Assembly: GCA_009936895.1 (NCBI GenBank)
Contig: JAACDS010000017.1
Coordinates: forward strand, 1-8,122
DNA: 8,122 bases
Origin: Pseudomonadota bacterium
GTDB lineage: Bacteria; Pseudomonadota; Gammaproteobacteria; Pseudomonadales; Azotimanducaceae
Direction of reading: 5' to 3'
This document shows, in pieces, positions 5,427 through 8,122 of the stretch. Position 1 is the first letter of the stretch. The number at the start of each line of letters is the position of its first letter. The notes under the pieces are model-generated. The model saw only the letters and a program-made list of their open reading frames with translations. It was not told the origin of the DNA and did not search any database. Position numbers and translations under genes: made by a program.

Positions 5427-6197
5427 ATGAACCGAATTTGCCACGGCATTTCCAAGCGAACGCTGACCAGTGTGCTGGTTTCAGTGTTGTTTTGCCTTCT
5501 GCCTCAGATAGGTTTCGCCGAGGGCATCCCAGCGCTGAAAATTCTCGAGGGCAATGACGGCGGAACCGAGTACAGCCTGTCTCTCCAACTCATCATTGTG
5601 ATGACTCTGTTGGGGTTGTTGCCGTCGATTCTGATTCTTATGACCTCCTTTACCCGAATCATCATTGTTCTGTCGCTGCTGCGGCAGGCCATGGGTACCG
5701 CCCAAACGCCGCCCAATCAGGTGTTGGTAGGCATCGCCCTGTTTCTCACCCTATTCATCATGAATCCGATTTTACAGGCCATCTACGATGACGCTCTGAT
5801 GCCGGTGCAAAACGAGGAAATTACCTTCCAAGAAGGCTTGGACCGAGCCCGCATTCCACTACAGCAATTCATGCTGGGTCAAACCCGCGAAAAAGACATG
5901 ATGTTGTTCATGGAAATGTCGGAAACCCAAGCGGTTGATGATGTAGCTGATGTGCCTTTGACGGTACTGGTGCCTGCCTTTATTACGTCTGAGCTCAAAA
6001 CCGCGTTCACCATTGGGTTTTTGATTTACATCCCGTTCATCATCATTGATCTGGTGGTGGCCAGCGTACTGATGTCCATGGGCATGATGATGTTGTCGCC
6101 GATGATGATATCCATGCCTTTCAAATTACTGTTGTTTGTACTGGTTGACGGATGGGGGCTGGTGACCGGTTCCCTCGTCGCCACTTACATGACCTAG
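5427..6197 (+). CDS. fliP: Flagellar type III export gate protein FliP
   Basis: FliP forms the pentameric core of the FliPQR export gate through which rod, hook and filament subunits leave the cytoplasm. The 256-residue protein has a cleavable-type signal peptide (about 1-31, ending GFA before EGIP), as is usual for flagellar FliP, then four membrane segments (about 52-74, 95-118, 195-217, 229-252). Family motifs are clear: FTRIIIVLSLLRQAMGT (75-91), the PPNQVLVGIALFLT signature (95-108), FITSELKTAF (185-194) and the methionine-rich loop MGMMMLSPMMIS (218-229), the gasket that seals the channel. The ATG is preceded by GAAGG with good spacing. It is the first gene after the sigma-54 promoter at 5346-5361, and fliQ begins 8 bases after its stop. 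Confidence 0.97.
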   Translation: MNRICHGISKRTLTSVLVSVLFCLLPQIGFAEGIPALKILEGNDGGTEYSLSLQLIIVMTLLGLLPSILILMTSFTRIIIVLSLLRQAMGTAQTPPNQVLVGIALFLTLFIMNPILQAIYDDALMPVQNEEITFQEGLDRARIPLQQFMLGQTREKDMMLFMEMSETQAVDDVADVPLTVLVPAFITSELKTAFTIGFLIYIPFIIIDLVVASVLMSMGMMMLSPMMISMPFKLLLFVLVDGWGLVTGSLVATYMT

Positions 6198-6205
6198 GCG
6201 CTCCT

Positions 6206-6475
6206 ATGGATACTTCGCTGGTCATGGACATCGCTCTGGATTCGCGGAAAGTCACGATTTTGGTTGCGGCTCCGATTCTGGCGGCTGCGCTGATTTCCGG
6301 TTTGTTGGTGGGTATTTTACAGGCAGCAACATCCATTCAAGAGATGACCCTAAGTTTCATTCCCAAGCTGGCAGTGATGGTGCTGTCGCTGGTGGTTTTC
6401 GGTGAGTGGCAAATTGCTGTGCTCGCGGAATATTTTCACGACATTTTCGAACGCGTCCGCACGATCACCCTGTAA
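6206..6475 (+). CDS. fliQ: Flagellar type III export gate protein FliQ
   Basis: FliQ packs as four copies around FliP-FliR in the helical export gate. The product has 89 residues, the usual family length, with two membrane hairpin helices (about 17-39 and 51-74). Between them is the conserved GILQAATSIQEMTLSFIPK segment (about 36-54). The ATG at 6206 is chosen. An earlier in-frame ATG at 6152 would add 18 residues, overlap fliP and exceed the family length. No strong ribosome site is present, so translation probably depends on coupling with fliP. fliR starts 4 bases after its stop. Confidence 0.96.
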   Translation: MDTSLVMDIALDSRKVTILVAAPILAAALISGLLVGILQAATSIQEMTLSFIPKLAVMVLSLVVFGEWQIAVLAEYFHDIFERVRTITL

Positions 6476-6479
6476 CGCC

Positions 6480-7250
6480 ATGACATTATTCGTTGCCGAA
6501 ATCGTTGAAATGCTGCATACCTTCATGTGGCCGTTTGTCCGTGTGTCTGCAGTAATGATTACGGCACCGATTTTTTCCCAGCGCGCGCTGAACCTTCGGG
6601 TTCGTATCGTCACGGGCTTTGTGCTGACCTGGATGATCTATCCCTTTATCGATATTCCACAGGTCGACCCATTCACGGTCGGCGCGATTTACGGCCTCTT
6701 CAATGAAGTCACGGTTGGGGCGCTGATGGGTGTCACCCTTCAGATCGTTTCGGCGGCGATTATCGTAAGTGGCCATGCGGTTTCCTCCAGCATGGGTCTG
6801 GGTATGGCGAATATGATGGATCCCAACCTAGGCAACGTACCGACGCTGTCGCAGTTTCTGCTCATTATCGGATTGCTGGTCTTTCTCTCCCTTGGTGGAC
6901 ACTTAGTGTTGATCAGTGTTCTGGTGCAGAGCTTTACGTCCATTCCCGTGGGCAGCGGCTTGCTCAGTACGAATGCTATCTCAGGGTTCCTGGCCTGGTC
7001 GTCCCAGATATTTATCGGCGCCGTCATCATGGTACTGCCGGTGATGCTAGGCCTGTTGATGATCAATGGCTGTTTGGGTGTGATTTCTCGGGCATCTCCT
7101 AGCCTGAACGTTTTTGCCGTTGGCTTTCCGGCGTTGATTCCGATTGGTTTCTGCATGGTGTTACTGAGCATGGTGATCATCGTCGGCAAGATGGAAGGTC
7201 TTTGGTTTCAGGCTTTCCAAGCACTCAATGAAAATATGTTGGGTTTGTAA
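6480..7250 (+). CDS. fliR: Flagellar type III export gate protein FliR
   Basis: FliR completes the FliP5-Q4-R1 export gate and contacts FlhB. The 256-residue, very hydrophobic protein has about six membrane segments in the family pattern. Conserved parts are RVSAVMITAPIFSQ (21-34), the SSMGLGMANMMDPNLGNVP stretch (103-121), which carries the MDP motif, LSQFLLIIGLLVFLSLGGH (123-141) and GVISRASPSLNVFAVGFP (200-217). The ATG at 6480 gives the standard FliR N-terminus. The frame is open further upstream, to an ATG at 6402 inside fliQ, but that would add 26 polar residues foreign to the family. The stop overlaps the flhB start (TAATG). Confidence 0.96.
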   Translation: MTLFVAEIVEMLHTFMWPFVRVSAVMITAPIFSQRALNLRVRIVTGFVLTWMIYPFIDIPQVDPFTVGAIYGLFNEVTVGALMGVTLQIVSAAIIVSGHAVSSSMGLGMANMMDPNLGNVPTLSQFLLIIGLLVFLSLGGHLVLISVLVQSFTSIPVGSGLLSTNAISGFLAWSSQIFIGAVIMVLPVMLGLLMINGCLGVISRASPSLNVFAVGFPALIPIGFCMVLLSMVIIVGKMEGLWFQAFQALNENMLGL

Positions 7251-8122
7251 TGGCTGAAGAATCACAAGACGACAAAACAGAAGAACCCACCGCGCGACGC
7301 CTGGAAAAAGCCAAGGAAGACGGTCAGGTGCTGCGTTCTCAAGACATGACCATTGCCGCCGTAACGGGTTCGGTGATTGCTGCTTTGTATCTGGGTGGAT
7401 TTTGGATGGGGCCGCGTTTCGTCAATACCTTTGCCGAAGCGTTAACTATTCCGGCGAATTACGCCTTCGAGGCGAATCTAGCCCTGAATCGACTGTCGAT
7501 TTTGGCCATGGACAGTTTTATCACCGTTATTCCTGTCTTTGCCTTGGCCATTATGGCGGCCATTGGCTCGGCTACGGCCCTCGGCGGATTCGTCTTCTCC
7601 GCAAAGGCTTTTGCCCCCAAGGCCAGCAAGCTCAATCCAATCAAAGGCATGAGCCGTATCTTCGGTCTAAAGGCATTGGTGGAGTTGGGTAAGTCGCTAA
7701 TGAAATTTTCCCTTGTGGCCGCCATTGGGGGCTCTTACTTGTACCTGAATTTTGACTCGATCATGAAGATCGGTGACGGCCCGATTAACGCGGCGATTGC
7801 GGCGAGTATCGAAACCGTTTTATTAGGTGCCTTGGTCTCGACGGTGGCCCTCATGCTGATCGCTCTCGTCGATGTGCCGTATCAACGCTATGAGTTCATC
7901 AAAAAGCTGAAGATGACTAAGCAAGAGATCAAGGACGAGATGAAAGACATTGAGGGCCAGCCCGAAGTCCGTCAACGCATTCGTGCGAAGCAACGCGAAA
8001 TGGCTCAACGACGCCAACTGGACGATGTGCCATCCGCGGATGTGGTGATCACAAACCCACAGCACTTTGCCGTGGCGCTTGTTTATGAGATGGACAAAGA
8101 AGAAGCGCCGCGAGTGGTCGCA
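7250..8122 (+). CDS. flhB: Flagellar export switch protein FlhB (3' end cut by window)
   Basis: FlhB is an inner-membrane export component whose cytoplasmic domain self-cleaves and, on a signal from FliK, changes export from hook to filament proteins. The first 291 residues are present; about 60-90 are missing beyond the edge. It starts with the conserved EKTEEPTARRLEKAKEDGQV-like region (7-27), here DDKTEEPTARRLEKA. Four membrane segments follow (about 34-54, 84-116, 150-167, 184-209), with LNPIKGMSRIFG (128-139) between the second and third. A linker helix carries MTKQEIKDEMKDIEGQPEVR (222-241). The self-cleavage site is at residues 269-272, the same numbering as in Salmonella, but reads N-P-Q-H instead of N-P-T-H. 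The catalytic Asn and scissile Pro are intact, so cleavage is likely retained. The ATG overlaps the fliR stop. It is clearly flagellar FlhB rather than a virulence T3SS homologue, from context. Confidence 0.96.
   Translation, partial: MAEESQDDKTEEPTARRLEKAKEDGQVLRSQDMTIAAVTGSVIAALYLGGFWMGPRFVNTFAEALTIPANYAFEANLALNRLSILAMDSFITVIPVFALAIMAAIGSATALGGFVFSAKAFAPKASKLNPIKGMSRIFGLKALVELGKSLMKFSLVAAIGGSYLYLNFDSIMKIGDGPINAAIAASIETVLLGALVSTVALMLIALVDVPYQRYEFIKKLKMTKQEIKDEMKDIEGQPEVRQRIRAKQREMAQRRQLDDVPSADVVITNPQHFAVALVYEMDKEEAPRVVA

Noticed and set aside
5162..5455. Minus-strand open frame of 97 codons covering the intergenic region and the fliP start
   Set aside because: No family motif, composition unlike a protein (scattered Cys, Arg, Ser), and it overlaps the sigma-54 promoter, stem-loop and fliP signal peptide. 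It is a chance open frame.
6402..6479. Upstream start for fliR inside fliQ
   Set aside because: It adds 26 residues absent from FliR proteins, while the ATG at 6480 gives the usual length and N-terminus.
87..8122. Lateral (Flag-2) flagellar system or virulence type III secretion cluster
   Set aside because: The presence of fliK, fliL and fliO in the standard primary-flagellum order, with RpoN promoters, fits a primary polar system better, although the diverged FliM made me consider it.

Overview
The window is the central part of a proteobacterial flagellar export, motor and switch gene cluster, in the order fliK-fliL-fliM-fliN-fliO, then fliP-fliQ-fliR-flhB. It is cut at the right edge inside flhB. 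The gene order, a FliL-FliM-FliN-FliO block, and two near-perfect sigma-54 (-24/-12) promoters point to a polar-flagellate gammaproteobacterium. In such organisms (Pseudomonas, Vibrio, many marine genera) a FleQ/FlrA-type activator switches on the early flagellar genes with RpoN. The exact genus cannot be named from the sequence alone.

Bases 1-86 hold a sigma-54 promoter (34-49) and a short palindrome (58-71) just before fliK. Bases 87-3941 carry five tightly packed plus-strand genes. These are fliK (hook-length control), fliL (stator-associated membrane protein), fliM and fliN (C-ring switch) and fliO (export-gate assembly). Bases 3981-5087 carry one minus-strand gene for a secreted lytic transglycosylase with an SLT domain. 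It lies between fliO and fliP, which are usually contiguous. Bases 5088-5426 are a divergent intergenic region with a second sigma-54 promoter (5346-5361), a FleQ-box-like site (5240-5253) and a strong stem-loop in the presumed fliP leader (5388-5407). Bases 5427-8122 carry fliP, fliQ, fliR and the first 291 codons of flhB, packed with minimal gaps or overlaps.

FliO, FliP, FliQ, FliR and FlhB build the type III export gate. FliK measures the hook and acts on FlhB to switch substrate class. FliM and FliN form the rotor switch and FliL supports the stators. The transglycosylase would act in the periplasm on peptidoglycan. A role in opening the wall for the flagellar rod is attractive but rests only on position.

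The points most worth a second look are the antisense transglycosylase that splits the operon together with the dedicated sigma-54 promoter that restores fliPQR-flhB expression, a FliM whose CheY-binding peptide, GGxG loop and RIVRGRMP-type segment are all degenerate, and an FlhB with NPQH in place of the usual NPTH self-cleavage motif. No mobile element, CRISPR array, tRNA or rRNA was seen.
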